Shown: positions 9,103 to 18,326 of the stretch, piece by piece
How positions within the stretch are numbered: position 1 is the stretch's first letter
Layout of the letters: the number at the start of each line of letters is the position of its first letter
Source: Microvirga sp.
GTDB lineage: Bacteria > Pseudomonadota > Alphaproteobacteria > Rhizobiales > Beijerinckiaceae
Assembly (NCBI GenBank): GCA_022241475.1
Contig: JAKOMT010000002.1
Span: 156,591-220,590, forward strand
DNA: 64,000 nucleotides
Direction: 5' to 3'
The notes under the pieces: model-generated
What the model saw: only the letters and a program-made list of their open reading frames with translations
Told to the model about the DNA's origin: nothing
Databases searched by the model: none
Translations under genes and position numbers: made by a program

Positions 9103-11391
9103 ATGACAGGTGCAGAGACGACGTGCGATTCTGCGCGCGCGGCGAGCATCTTAGGCGTGACGGGCGCAGCACGACATCCAGCGTTTGGACGTCTGGAGAA
9201 AATCGACCCCTGGCTCAAGTTCGTGATCCCGGTTCTTCTTTTCAGCTTCATCAGCATCCTCGCCGCAACCGCTTTCGTCCAGCAAAGGCACGATCGCGCG
9301 GAGGCGATGGCCAAGGCGGCGGGCGACATCGAAATTCTCAGTCTCCTCGTCGCCCGCGAAATCGCGGCGGAGGGCGGATCGCGCGCGGCCGAAGCGATCT
9401 TGGCCGCTCTCCCCGGAGGAGCGCTGCGGCGAACCCGATCGATTTTCGTCACGGACGCCGGCGGAGCCGTCGCCGCAGCGCATCCGACGGCGCAGGCGGG
9501 ACTCCGGCTCGAGGACGTTCTCGGGCGTGATCCGGCATTCGCGACACTGGCCCAGCGCGGCGGCGAAGCGCTCTCACTGATCCTGCCCGACGGAGACGAG
9601 GCGATCGTCGCGTTGCGCGCGCTCCCCGCCCCGCTCGGCCACGTCACGGTGATCGCGCGCTCGAACGACGTGCTGTCCGCGACGACCGCCCGCCACGTCT
9701 CTCGTATTCTCCTGCTCGTCGCCACGGCGATCGTGCTCATCGGCCTCTGGGCGGCCTACTTTCTGCAGGCGAACCGGGCGCTCGCCGCCGACCACATCTG
9801 CAACAAGGTCAGCCGACGTATCGATTCGGCGCTCAATCGGGGGCGCTGCGGCCTCTGGGATTGGGACATCGCCCGCGGACGCATCTACTGGTCGGATTCG
9901 ATGTACGCCATGCTCGGCTACGAACGCGCCGACGAATTCATGTCCTTCGGGGAAATCGACGCCCTCATCCATCCCGACGACGTGAACTTCTTCGCCCTGG
10001 CCGACGATCTGGCCGAGGCGCAGGCGAGCGTCGTCGACAACGAATTTCGCATCCGCGACAAGCGCGGCGAATGGGTGTGGCTGCGCGCCCGCGCCGAAGT
10101 CGTCGTCGATCGCGACGACGGCTCGCGTCACCTGATCGGCATCTCCGTCGACGTGACGGAGCAACGCCGCCTCGCCGAACTCACCGCAGAAGCGGACATG
10201 CGCCTGCGCGACGCCATCGACGCGATCTCGGAGGCGTTCGTCCTCTGGGACGCCAATAATCGTCTCGTGGTCTGCAATTCCAAATTCCAGCAGCTTCACC
10301 AACTGCCGGCCGAAGCGGTTCGCCCGGGCCTGCCTTACGCTCAGGTGATGCGTCACGCCAGCCAGCCGATCGTCCAGCAGGAGTTCGATCGCGGCGAGCA
10401 GGCCGAGGCGGGCGCGCGCAGCTTCGAGGCCGAGCTCGCAGACGGTCGCTGGCTGCAGATCAACGAGCGACGCACCGGCGACGGCGGGTATGTCTCCGTC
10501 GGCACCAACATCACGACGCTGAAACGCCACGAGGAGCGTCTTCTCGAGTCCGAGCGCCGCCTGAAGGCGACCATCAGCGACTTGCGGGTCTCGCGCCAGA
10601 AGATGGAGACGCAGACGCAGCAACTCGCCGACCTCGCCGAACGTTATCTCGAGCAGAAGGCGGAAGCGGAGGGCGCGAGCCGGGCCAAGTCCGAGTTCCT
10701 CGCCAATATGAGCCACGAGCTGCGTACGCCGTTGAACGCCATCATCGGCTTCGCGGAGGTGATGGAAAGCGGCGTGTTCGGAAACCTCGGCAATGCCAAG
10801 TACGGGGAGTATTGCCACGACATCCGGGCCTCGGGCGAGTATCTGCTCTCGGTCATCAACGACATTCTCGACATGTCCCGCATCGAGGCCGGCCGCATCA
10901 AGCTCGAGAAGCAGGAATTCGCGGTCGACGAGGTGATCGAGCGGGCCACCCGCATGGTCGGGGAGCTGGCCCGGGCCAAGGGGCTCGACTTCACCGTCGA
11001 GAAGACGGGCGACGCGATCATCCACGCGGACGAGCGCTCGGTGCAGCAGATCCTGATCAACCTCCTGCAGAACGCCGTGAAGTTCACCGGCGAGAACGGC
11101 CGCATCGCGCTGCGAGCCCGGGTCGTCAACAACGCGGTCAACATCTACGTCGAAGACAACGGGATCGGGATCCCGCAGGAGGCCATGAACAAGATCGGCA
11201 GGCCGTTCGAGCAGGTGGAGAGCGAATTTTCCAAGACTTACCAGGGGTCAGGACTGGGACTCGCGATCGCGAGGTCGCTCGCCGAACTGCACGGCGGCAG
11301 CCTGCGCATCCGCTCGCAGGTCGGGGTCGGCACCGTCGTCCTCGTCCACCTGCCGCTGCGCGCCTATCAGGTCCTGCCCCGCGCGGCCTGA
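9103..11391 (+). CDS. PAS-domain membrane sensor histidine kinase, PleC/DivJ-like
   Basis: The 762-residue protein has transmembrane segments near residues 37-59 and 202-220 that bracket a periplasmic region. Two PAS-like modules follow (the first containing [17 protein letters not shown]), then a short coiled coil and a HisKA/HATPase kinase. The phosphoacceptor is H538 in MSHELRTP; N657 (N box), D685 (DNGIGIP) and the GSGLGLAI loop show an intact ATP site. The EYCHDI...[15 protein letters not shown] region resembles alphaproteobacterial PleC/DivJ kinases. I prefer the ATG at 9103 to one at 9052 because a GAGGGGGG tract precedes it. No receiver is fused and no regulator is adjacent. The 3' end overlaps the convergent P450 gene. 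Confidence 0.88.
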   Translation: MTGAETTCDSARAASILGVTGAARHPAFGRLEKIDPWLKFVIPVLLFSFISILAATAFVQQRHDRAEAMAKAAGDIEILSLLVAREIAAEGGSRAAEAILAALPGGALRRTRSIFVTDAGGAVAAAHPTAQAGLRLEDVLGRDPAFATLAQRGGEALSLILPDGDEAIVALRALPAPLGHVTVIARSNDVLSATTARHVSRILLLVATAIVLIGLWAAYFLQANRALAADHICNKVSRRIDSALNRGRCGLWDWDIARGRIYWSDSMYAMLGYERADEFMSFGEIDALIHPDDVNFFALADDLAEAQASVVDNEFRIRDKRGEWVWLRARAEVVVDRDDGSRHLIGISVDVTEQRRLAELTAEADMRLRDAIDAISEAFVLWDANNRLVVCNSKFQQLHQLPAEAVRPGLPYAQVMRHASQPIVQQEFDRGEQAEAGARSFEAELADGRWLQINERRTGDGGYVSVGTNITTLKRHEERLLESERRLKATISDLRVSRQKMETQTQQLADLAERYLEQKAEAEGASRAKSEFLANMSHELRTPLNAIIGFAEVMESGVFGNLGNAKYGEYCHDIRASGEYLLSVINDILDMSRIEAGRIKLEKQEFAVDEVIERATRMVGELARAKGLDFTVEKTGDAIIHADERSVQQILINLLQNAVKFTGENGRIALRARVVNNAVNIYVEDNGIGIPQEAMNKIGRPFEQVESEFSKTYQGSGLGLAIARSLAELHGGSLRIRSQVGVGTVVLVHLPLRAYQVLPRAA

Positions 11392-12776
11392 TCCGGCCGC
11401 GCGCGCATCAGCATCGAGACGGGTCCGTCGGGACGCAACGTCACCCGGTGGAGGGGCGCGACCTCGCATCCGGGGGCGAGTTCGAGCGAAACCGCCCGCG
11501 TCACCCGCGCCAGCACGATCATCATCTCCTGCATCGAGAAGGACTGCCCTATGCAGACGCGCGGCCCCGCGCCGAACGGCAGGTAGGCGAAACGGTCGAT
11601 CGAGGCGCGTTTGTCCGGCATGAAGCGATCCGGGTCGAAGACCTCGGGATCGGTCCAGAGCGTGTGGTGGCGATGGAGCACCCACGGCGCGATCGTAACG
11701 AGCGTTCCGGCCGGAATCCGGATGCCGGCGATCCGGTCCTCGGCGCTCGCCTCGCGGCTCATGAAGGGGACGGGCGGATAGAGCCGCATCGCCTCCTCGA
11801 TCACAGCGCGCAGAAACGGCAGCCGCGACAGCGTCGCCGGATCGAGCGGCGCGTCCGTGACGTGCGCGTCGACCTCCGCGACGACGCGCACGAGGGCGTC
11901 CGGCGCGCGGCCCAGAAGATAGAGCGTCCAGGTGAGCGCGTTCGCCGTGGTTTCATGACCGGCGCCGATGAACGTGACGATGTTGGCGCGCACCGACATG
12001 TCGTCGAGCGGCTCGCCCGTCTCCGGATCGCGCGCCTCCAGAAGCAGCGTGAGCAGGTCGCGGGGCGCTTCTCCGCCGGCGTCGATGAGCGCCTTGCGGC
12101 GCCCGGCGAGTTCGTCGACGACCTCCTCGAAGAAGCGCATCGCCGGGCGCGCCCGGATGCGCCCGACGCGCGGCAGGAAATCGGGCATGCCGAGCACGTC
12201 GAGCGGATCGATCGGCCCCACGGCCTCGAAGAAGCGGGTGATGGCGCGCGACAGCGCGTCGGGATCGCGGTCGAGCCCGTGCGTGAAGATCGTGCGTTCC
12301 AGAACGTCGAGCGTCACGCGGGTCATCTCGAGACCGGCGTCGCGCACGCGGCCGTCACGGCGAAGCAAGCGCGCGACGAGGCGGCGCGCGGCCTCGTCCA
12401 TGATCGAGAAGAATCCGGTGACGTTGCGCGCGCTGAAGAGCGGCGCGAGCGTGCGCCGCAGGAGCCGCCACTGGTCGCCCTCGGCCGTCAGCAGGCCCTC
12501 GCCGAGTCCCGGCGCGAGCACGCGCCGTTGCAGGTCGTCCTTGCGATAGTTCGCGGCGTTGTCGAGGAGCACATGGCGGATAGCGGCGGGATCGTTGACG
12601 ACGAGCACGCGACCCATGGCGCCTTTGCCGTAGACGATCGGCTTCTCGTAATGCGCGCGCGTCCAGGTGGTCAGCGGGTTGGACCGGGCCGCCGAGAGAA
12701 AGCCGAACAGATCGGGCGGGGATGCGCGCGGCGCGGGAGCCGGCGGTCGAAGCCTGAGAGGTTCGCTTTGCGTCAT
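11367..12776 (-). CDS. Cytochrome P450
   Basis: A 469-residue P450 monooxygenase. The I-helix oxygen-activation motif [10 protein letters not shown], the K-helix E-x-x-R (EEAMRLYPP) and the heme loop [10 protein letters not shown] with axial cysteine C408 are all intact. No transmembrane anchor is obvious, as expected for a soluble bacterial P450. It therefore needs separate ferredoxin and reductase partners, and none are nearby. The ATG at 12776 is supported by GGAGG with a seven-base spacer. It is transcribed divergently from fumC, and its 3' end overlaps the kinase gene by 25 bases. The substrate cannot be deduced. Confidence 0.94.
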   Translation of the reverse strand: MTQSEPLRLRPPAPAPRASPPDLFGFLSAARSNPLTTWTRAHYEKPIVYGKGAMGRVLVVNDPAAIRHVLLDNAANYRKDDLQRRVLAPGLGEGLLTAEGDQWRLLRRTLAPLFSARNVTGFFSIMDEAARRLVARLLRRDGRVRDAGLEMTRVTLDVLERTIFTHGLDRDPDALSRAITRFFEAVGPIDPLDVLGMPDFLPRVGRIRARPAMRFFEEVVDELAGRRKALIDAGGEAPRDLLTLLLEARDPETGEPLDDMSVRANIVTFIGAGHETTANALTWTLYLLGRAPDALVRVVAEVDAHVTDAPLDPATLSRLPFLRAVIEEAMRLYPPVPFMSREASAEDRIAGIRIPAGTLVTIAPWVLHRHHTLWTDPEVFDPDRFMPDKRASIDRFAYLPFGAGPRVCIGQSFSMQEMMIVLARVTRAVSLELAPGCEVAPLHRVTLRPDGPVSMLMRARPDQAARGRT

Positions 12777-12848
12777 TTCCGGGCCTCCGGCCTCGCGGTT
12801 CGGATCGTCAAGTCTTACATGTGGTGCGTTGGCGCACGGAGGAAGAGC

Positions 12849-14261
12849 ATGAGCGACGCTACGACGCGGATCGAAACGGACAGCTTCGGCGAGATCGACG
12901 TGCCCGCCGATCGCTATTGGGGAGCGCAGACGCAGCGCTCCATTCAGAATTTCCGCATCGGCGTCGAGCGCATGCCCGTTCCGCTCGTCCGGGCGCTGGG
13001 CCTCGTGAAGCAGGCGGCCGCGCTGGCCAACAGGGATCTCGGACTGCTCGAGCCGCGCATCGCCGACGCGGTCGCCGCGGCGGCGGCGGAGGTCGCGGCC
13101 GGCGTCCATGACGACGAGTTCCCCCTCGTCGTCTGGCAGACTGGGTCGGGCACGCAGACGAACATGAACGCCAACGAGGTGATCGCCAACCGGGCGAACG
13201 AGATGCTCGGCGGCCGGCGCGGCGCGAAATCGCCCGTCCACCCCAACGACCACGTCAACATGGGGCAATCCTCGAACGATTGCTTCCCCACGGCGATGCA
13301 TGTCGCGGCCGTGCGCGAAGTCCATCACGTCCTGATCCCGGCGCTCTCGCATCTCTACGACGCGCTGATCGCCAAGTCGGACGAGTTCGCGGGGATCGTG
13401 AAGATCGGGCGCACGCACATGCAGGACGCCACGCCCGTGACGCTCGGGCAGGAATTCGGCGGCTACGCCGCGCAGGTCGCGAACGGGATCGGGCGCATCG
13501 AAGCGACGCTGCCCTCGCTCCTCGACCTCGCGCAGGGGGGCACGGCCGTCGGCACCGGGCTCAACGCGCATCCGCAATTCGGCGAGCGCTTCGCCAACGC
13601 GATGGCGGACCTGACCGCCCTCCCCTTCGAGACCGCGCCCAACAAGTTCGAGGCGCTCGCGAGCCACGACGCCCTCGTGTTCGCGCATGGCGCGCTGACC
13701 GCGACGGCGGCGGGGTTGTTCAAGATCGCCAACGACGTCCGCCTCCTCGGCTCGGGGCCCCGCTCGGGGCTGGGCGAGATTTCGCTTCCGGAGAATGAGC
13801 CGGGCTCCTCGATCATGCCCGGCAAGGTCAACCCGACGCAGGCCGAGGCGCTGACCATGGTCTGCGCGCAGGTGATGGGCTCCAACGCGACGATCGCGTT
13901 CGCGGGATCGCAGGGGCATCTGGAGTTGAACGTCTTCAAGCCGGTCATCGCCAACGCGTTCTTGCAGAGCGTGCGGCTTCTCGCAGACGCCGCGCGCAGC
14001 TTCACCGACAATTGCGTCGTGGGGATCACGCCCAATCTCGAGCGGATCGACGATCTCCTGGCGCGCTCGCTGATGCTCGTCACCGCGCTCGCGCCGAAGA
14101 TCGGCTACGATCCCGCCGCCGCCATCGCCAAGGCGGCGCACAAGAACGGCACGACGCTGCGCGAAGAGGCCCTTCGCGCCGGCGCCGTCACAGAGGCCGA
14201 GTTCGACGCCGTCATGCGGCCCGAGTTGATGATCGGCCCGGAGGCGGGAGAGCGGGAATGA
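12849..14261 (+). CDS. fumC: Class II fumarate hydratase
   Basis: This 470-residue iron-independent fumarase interconverts fumarate and malate in the TCA cycle. It carries [11 protein letters not shown] (319-329, with the catalytic loop serine), [10 protein letters not shown] with H190, and [18 protein letters not shown] precedes the ATG at 12849. It overlaps the next gene by ATGA and leads the three-gene run fumC-DUF4169-RHH, which recurs in alphaproteobacteria. The aspartase/argininosuccinate lyase superfamily is the only alternative, and the overall similarity favours FumC. Confidence 0.96.
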   Translation: MSDATTRIETDSFGEIDVPADRYWGAQTQRSIQNFRIGVERMPVPLVRALGLVKQAAALANRDLGLLEPRIADAVAAAAAEVAAGVHDDEFPLVVWQTGSGTQTNMNANEVIANRANEMLGGRRGAKSPVHPNDHVNMGQSSNDCFPTAMHVAAVREVHHVLIPALSHLYDALIAKSDEFAGIVKIGRTHMQDATPVTLGQEFGGYAAQVANGIGRIEATLPSLLDLAQGGTAVGTGLNAHPQFGERFANAMADLTALPFETAPNKFEALASHDALVFAHGALTATAAGLFKIANDVRLLGSGPRSGLGEISLPENEPGSSIMPGKVNPTQAEALTMVCAQVMGSNATIAFAGSQGHLELNVFKPVIANAFLQSVRLLADAARSFTDNCVVGITPNLERIDDLLARSLMLVTALAPKIGYDPAAAIAKAAHKNGTTLREEALRAGAVTEAEFDAVMRPELMIGPEAGERE

Positions 14262-14458
14262 GCGGGGAGATCGTCAACCTGCGGCTCGCCCGCAAGCGCA
14301 AGGCGCGCGAGGACGCCGAAGCCAAGGCGGCCGACAACCGCGTGAAGTTCGGCCGCGCCAAGGCCGAGAAGTCGCTCTCAGCCGCGCGCGAGACACTGGC
14401 CGAGAAGAAACTCGAGGCCCACAAGCGCGACCGCGGCGACGATTCGGGCGATGAGTGA
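14258..14458 (+). CDS. DUF4169 small basic protein
   Basis: The 66-residue, highly charged, predicted helical protein begins with [14 protein letters not shown], followed by FGRAKAEK and a K/E-rich tail. This pattern is that of DUF4169. Its start overlaps the fumC stop (ATGA), and its 3' end overlaps the ribbon-helix-helix gene by eight bases, so the three are tightly coupled. The function of DUF4169 is unknown. Its constant company with fumC and an RHH protein suggests a shared regulatory role, which is inference. Confidence 0.8.
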   Translation: MSGEIVNLRLARKRKAREDAEAKAADNRVKFGRAKAEKSLSAARETLAEKKLEAHKRDRGDDSGDE

Positions 14459-14696
14459 GCCGCAAACGATCCGAAAGCGCTCCATCGCGATCGCAGGGCA
14501 CCGCACCAGCGTGTCCCTGGAGGAGCCCTTCTGGGAGGAGTTGCGCGCCATCGCGACGCGGCGCGGGCTCTCGGTGCAGCGTCTCGTCGCGGAGATCGAC
14601 GGCGCGCGCGCCGGCGAGAACCTGTCCTCGGCGCTTCGCCTGCACGTTCTCTCCGACCTGCGCGCTCGGCTCGACGGCAGCGCGGCCGCTCAATAG
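14451..14696 (+). CDS. Ribbon-helix-helix domain protein (RHH_4 type)
   Basis: The 81-residue protein has a short beta strand (TSVSLEEPFWEELRAIA) followed by helices (LSVQRLVAEID; SSALRLHVLSDLRARL). This is the arrangement of the alphaproteobacterial RHH_4 family of putative DNA-binding proteins. It is the third gene of the fumC run and overlaps DUF4169 upstream. Its final seven bases overlap the end of the convergent guaD gene. Its DNA target is unknown. Confidence 0.8.
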   Translation: MSEPQTIRKRSIAIAGHRTSVSLEEPFWEELRAIATRRGLSVQRLVAEIDGARAGENLSSALRLHVLSDLRARLDGSAAAQ

Positions 14697-15172
14697 GCGA
14701 TCTTGTCGGCCTTGCCCAGCCACGCCTCGAACACGGCTTTCGCATCCTCGCGGGGTCGATGCTCTCCCGGAAGCTTGCGCTCCTCGGGCGCCAGCGGAAT
14801 CTCGTCGTAGATGAAACTGTCGTCGAAGCCGACCGCCGCCGCCTCCTGGCGCGTGTTGGCGAAGACGACGCGCCCGATCCGCGCCCAATAGGCGGAGGCG
14901 AGGCACATCGGGCAGGGCTCGCAACTGGCGTAGAGCGTCGCGCCCTTCAGGGAGAAGTCGGAGACGGCGCGGCAGGCGCGGCGGATCGCGACGACTTCGG
15001 CGTGTGCGGTGGGATCGTTCGTCGAGGTCACCTCGTTCCAGCCCTCGGCGAGCACCCGCCCGTCGCGCACGATCACGGCCCCGAACGGGCCGCCGGCGCC
15101 GCTCTCCATGTGTTCGCGCGAGAGCGCGACGGCCCGGGCGAGATGTTCGTCGTCGTCTTCACGAAAAGTCAT
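14690..15172 (-). CDS. guaD: Guanine deaminase (CDA-fold)
   Basis: A 160-residue zinc deaminase of the cytidine/deoxycytidylate fold that most resembles the small GuaD enzymes, which convert guanine to xanthine. The zinc site is TAHAE (H57, catalytic E59) with PCPMC (C87, C90). The GFDDSFIYDEI segment and the ending KADKIAY match guanine deaminase rather than tRNA adenosine deaminase. Its ATG (15172) overlaps the stop of the upstream XdhC Rossmann fragment, so the two form one operon. The product, xanthine, is the substrate of xanthine dehydrogenase, whose xdhB lies 10 kb away. Confidence 0.87.
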   Translation of the reverse strand: MTFREDDDEHLARAVALSREHMESGAGGPFGAVIVRDGRVLAEGWNEVTSTNDPTAHAEVVAIRRACRAVSDFSLKGATLYASCEPCPMCLASAYWARIGRVVFANTRQEAAAVGFDDSFIYDEIPLAPEERKLPGEHRPREDAKAVFEAWLGKADKIAY

Positions 15173-15738
15173 GAGCCTCGCGTCTCCTTTCCGGCGATCC
15201 GCTCCCGCTCGATCAGGAGCTGCGCGACCGTCGCCGCCGCGATCACGGCGGGGTCCTTGTCCTCCACGCCCGAAATCCCGATGGGACAGACCAGCGCGAC
15301 GATGCGTTCCTCGGGCAGCCCGAGCTCGCGATAGCGCGCCTCGAACCTCGCGCGCTTCGTAGCCGAGCCGATCAGCCCGACATAGGGCAGGTCGGCCCGC
15401 GCCAGGGCCGCGGCGGATATGGCGAGATCGAGAGGATGCGAATGCGTGGCCACCAGCACGAAAGCGCCGCCCGGCGCGGCCGCGAGACGGGCTTCCTGGT
15501 CCTGCGTCGAAACCGCCTCGCAATTGCCCGGCAGATGCGTCGGAAACGCATTCTCGCGCCCGTCGATCCAGGCGATGCGAAATGGCAGCGGCGCGAGCGC
15601 GAGGACGAGCGCGCGGCCCACGTGTCCCGCCCCGAAGATCAGAAGACGCGTTCGCGCGACGCCGTATTCCTCGCGCCAGACGCCCTGCGGCGCCGGGGCG
15701 GGACGCGATCCGGAGGGCGGGGCGATCTGGTCGATCAT
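15169..15738 (-). CDS. xdhC: XdhC C-terminal half (Rossmann domain only)
   Basis: The 189-residue product corresponds to the C-terminal XdhC_C domain. It contains the nucleotide-binding FGAGHVGRAL loop (G36-G41), WIDGRENAFP, THSHPLDLAI, the GLIGSATKRARF motif and CPIGISG. The N-terminal CoxI-like domain is missing here but is encoded at 4402-4848 on the plus strand. The gene starts at an ATG (15738) after AAGGA and a Pro/Ala-rich leader of about 18 residues. It overlaps guaD at its 3' end. The halves together would make a normal-length XdhC. See the findings for an inversion hypothesis. Confidence 0.86.
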   Translation of the reverse strand: MIDQIAPPSGSRPAPAPQGVWREEYGVARTRLLIFGAGHVGRALVLALAPLPFRIAWIDGRENAFPTHLPGNCEAVSTQDQEARLAAAPGGAFVLVATHSHPLDLAISAAALARADLPYVGLIGSATKRARFEARYRELGLPEERIVALVCPIGISGVEDKDPAVIAAATVAQLLIERERIAGKETRGS

Positions 15739-15842
15739 AGGGTCCTTCGAGCGTCGCTGCCGGTTGCGATCATGGCTGCTTCGGCGCGCGTGGCAAGTGG
15801 GCGGGAGGGACGATGGCGCGGGATGACCAATCGGCGCGGGCC

Positions 15843-16661
15843 TTACGCGAAGATCAGCTCGACGACCACCACGATGACGATGAAATAGACCAGCGTCTTG
15901 ACGCCGAACGCCACCCGCTCGCCGAAGCTCGCATCGACCGAGCCCGCATCGCGCCGGTGCCCGAGATCCAGCATGAAGCGATTGAAGGGGGCGAAGGCGT
16001 TCTCGGGATAGGCGGCGGCGGGCTGGAACAGGGGCACGTCGCGATAGCGCAGAAGAGGCAGGAGCGCGATTCCGGCCGCGAAGCCGCCGATATGCGCCCA
16101 CCACGCCACCGCCGCCCCGCCCCCGGCGAACAGCGCCATCGAGAGGTCGGTCGCGATGCTCAGGCCGACGAACAGGCTGGCGGGAACGAGGAGCGGAAAC
16201 CGGAACGCGATCAGCACGAGGACGCGGGCGCGCGGATGCAGGAGCAGATAGGCGCCCATCACCCCCGCGATCGCGCCGCTCGCGCCGACGACGACGATCT
16301 CCGGATCGGACGCGAACGCGCCCTCCATCAGCGCGCCTGCGACGCCGCAGATGACGAAGAATGCGAGATAGCGCAGATGTCCCATCGAATCCTCGACGTT
16401 GTCGCCGAAGACCCAGAGCACGAGCATGTTTCCGAGTAGGTGAAATATGTCGCCGTGCAGGAAGATGTACGTGACCAGCCGGAGCAGGCCGGGTTCGCCG
16501 CCCACGCCCTCGGCGACGAACTGTAGCCGGGCCGGGATGAACCCGTATTCCAGGTAAGGCGGATTGAGGACGAAGACGACGATGCAAAGCGCGATCAGCG
16601 CATAGTTGACCACGGGGCGCCGCACATGGCGCACCGGATTGCCGTCAGCCAGTACGAGCAT
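15843..16661 (-). CDS. Rhomboid family intramembrane serine protease
   Basis: The 272-residue polytopic protein has the rhomboid signature HGDIFHLLGNMLVLWVFG (with N78), the nucleophile S128 in GASGAIAG and the catalytic H190 in AHIGGFAAG. Both dyad residues are present, so it should be an active intramembrane protease cleaving substrate transmembrane helices. One more hydrophobic segment at the C-terminus suggests a 6+1 topology. It stands alone between the xdhC fragment and an MFS exporter; its substrates are unknown. Confidence 0.92.
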   Translation of the reverse strand: MLVLADGNPVRHVRRPVVNYALIALCIVVFVLNPPYLEYGFIPARLQFVAEGVGGEPGLLRLVTYIFLHGDIFHLLGNMLVLWVFGDNVEDSMGHLRYLAFFVICGVAGALMEGAFASDPEIVVVGASGAIAGVMGAYLLLHPRARVLVLIAFRFPLLVPASLFVGLSIATDLSMALFAGGGAAVAWWAHIGGFAAGIALLPLLRYRDVPLFQPAAAYPENAFAPFNRFMLDLGHRRDAGSVDASFGERVAFGVKTLVYFIVIVVVVELIFA

Positions 16662-16730
16662 CGCCGCAACCTCTCCCCGCCCCGTCGGGCGCGATCCTAG
16701 TCGCGCGCGCCCTCGCCTGTCGAGCGACGC

Positions 16731-18215
16731 TCAGATCGTCCGGCGCGGGATGGTCCATGAGAGCGCCGCCCCGCAGGCGGAGAACAGGAAGATGACGAGG
16801 AAGACGCTTTCAAACCCGCGCGCCACGGCGGTGCGGATGCCCGCCACCGTGACCGGATCGATCCCGGCGAGCGCGTCTCCGCCGCCCTGCAAGACCGCCT
16901 GGATCGGCCCCGTCATCTCGACGCCCGTCGCGGCGACGGCCGCCACGAGCACAGCGCCGACGATCGCGGTGCCCATCGCCGCGCCGACGGAGCGCGAAAC
17001 CGCGATTGCGGCGGCGGCCGCGCCGAGGAGCTTCGCGCCGGCCTCCGACTGGACCGTGACTTGCACGACGCCCATGACAGACCCGAGAAAGAAGGAGATC
17101 GCTCCCCCCATCGCGGCGAACTGCCGGGGCGTCATGGAGTCCGCGTAGAAATACAGGATGATCAGCAAGGCGCAGACCGCCAGCAGGCCGAGCGATGGAA
17201 AGATGGCGGTGCGGCCGGTGCGGCTGACGAACTGCCCGACGATGAAGCCGCCCATACCGACGCCGACCGTCATCGGCAGCATCAGCAGCCCGATCTCGGA
17301 CGCCGAGGCGCCGTGCACCGCGCGCAGATAGATCGGGGTGAACGAGAGGAGCGAGACATAGAGCGCGCCGTGCGCCATGGCGAGCGCGTCCGCCCGCCAT
17401 ACGGACGGGTTCTGGAGCAGGGTGATCGGCAGAAGCGGCTGGTCGGTCCGCTTCTCACGCCGATAGAGCAGCAGCGCCGAGACGACGGCGCCGAGGCCGA
17501 GGCCGAGGGTGATCGACCACCCGTCACCGACGCCCCCGCGCAGGGCCTCGACGAGGATGAGCAGGCTCCAGACGAAACAGGTGAAGAGAACGAGCCCCGG
17601 CCAGTCGAAGCGGAACGGCTCGGGATCGCGCCGCGTGGCCGGCAGACGCAGGACGAGGAGGATGGCGACGACGGCGAACGGCGCGTTGAAGAAAAAGATC
17701 GAGCGCCAGCCGAAATACTCGGTGAGATATCCGCCGATGACGGGGCCGACCGTGCTCGCGGCGACGCCGATGGAGGCGATGTAGCCTTGATACCGGGCCC
17801 GCTCGCGCGGCGGAACGGTCTGCCCGATCAGCGCCTGGGAAAGCGACATCAGACCGCCGCCTCCCAGGCCCTGAAGGACGCGAGCGACGATCAGCATCTC
17901 CATCGAGGTCGCGAACGCGCAGAGCAGGCTGCCCGTCATCGAGACGCCGATCGCGACGATCAACAGCCTCTGACGGCCGAAGGCGTCGCCCAGCCGGCCG
18001 TAGACCGGCGCCGCCGTCGCGGCGGCGACGAGATAGGCGACCACGATCCAGGCGATGCGGTCGACGCCCCCCAGTTCGGCCCCTATGGCCGGCAGGGCGG
18101 TGGCGACGATCGTCTGGTCGAGCATGCCCATGAACATCGGGATCATGATCGATGGAAACAGCGCGAGAAACGATATCTCCCGCGGCTTCGGATGATCGTC
18201 TGGGGCGGCGGGCAC
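16731..18215 (-). CDS. MFS multidrug exporter, EmrB/QacA (DHA2) family
   Basis: A proton-antiport drug exporter with about 14 transmembrane segments. It has the DHA2 hallmarks MLDQTIVATALPAI in TM1, GRLGDAFGRQRLL (motif A) and VGPVIGGYLTEYFGWR (motif C). The start is uncertain: I chose a GTG at 18215, because the frame further up to a GTG at 18290 encodes a non-conserved, basic stretch over an AT-rich region that looks like a promoter. No membrane-fusion protein or TetR/MarR regulator is adjacent. Substrates are unknown. Confidence 0.87.
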   Translation of the reverse strand: MPAAPDDHPKPREISFLALFPSIMIPMFMGMLDQTIVATALPAIGAELGGVDRIAWIVVAYLVAAATAAPVYGRLGDAFGRQRLLIVAIGVSMTGSLLCAFATSMEMLIVARVLQGLGGGGLMSLSQALIGQTVPPRERARYQGYIASIGVAASTVGPVIGGYLTEYFGWRSIFFFNAPFAVVAILLVLRLPATRRDPEPFRFDWPGLVLFTCFVWSLLILVEALRGGVGDGWSITLGLGLGAVVSALLLYRREKRTDQPLLPITLLQNPSVWRADALAMAHGALYVSLLSFTPIYLRAVHGASASEIGLLMLPMTVGVGMGGFIVGQFVSRTGRTAIFPSLGLLAVCALLIILYFYADSMTPRQFAAMGGAISFFLGSVMGVVQVTVQSEAGAKLLGAAAAAIAVSRSVGAAMGTAIVGAVLVAAVAATGVEMTGPIQAVLQGGGDALAGIDPVTVAGIRTAVARGFESVFLVIFLFSACGAALSWTIPRRTI

Positions 18216-18326
18216 GAGCGTTGTCTTCCGATTCTGGCGGAGCTTGGAGATTAGACCATTCGGCGGGGACGAGCACGAACGTCGCCGCACTCAAGCCTGC
18301 GCCTTTCGACACGGGCGGTTGCAGGC

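Noticed and set aside
10812..14261. An 1149-codon plus-strand frame spanning kinase, P450 and fumC
   Set aside because: Only the fumC part from 12849 is real; the rest is antisense to the P450 and out of frame with the kinase.
14690..15172. tRNA adenosine deaminase TadA as identity of the CDA-fold gene
   Set aside because: The GFDDSFIYDEI and KIAY-ending segments match guanine deaminase, and the operon partner is XdhC.
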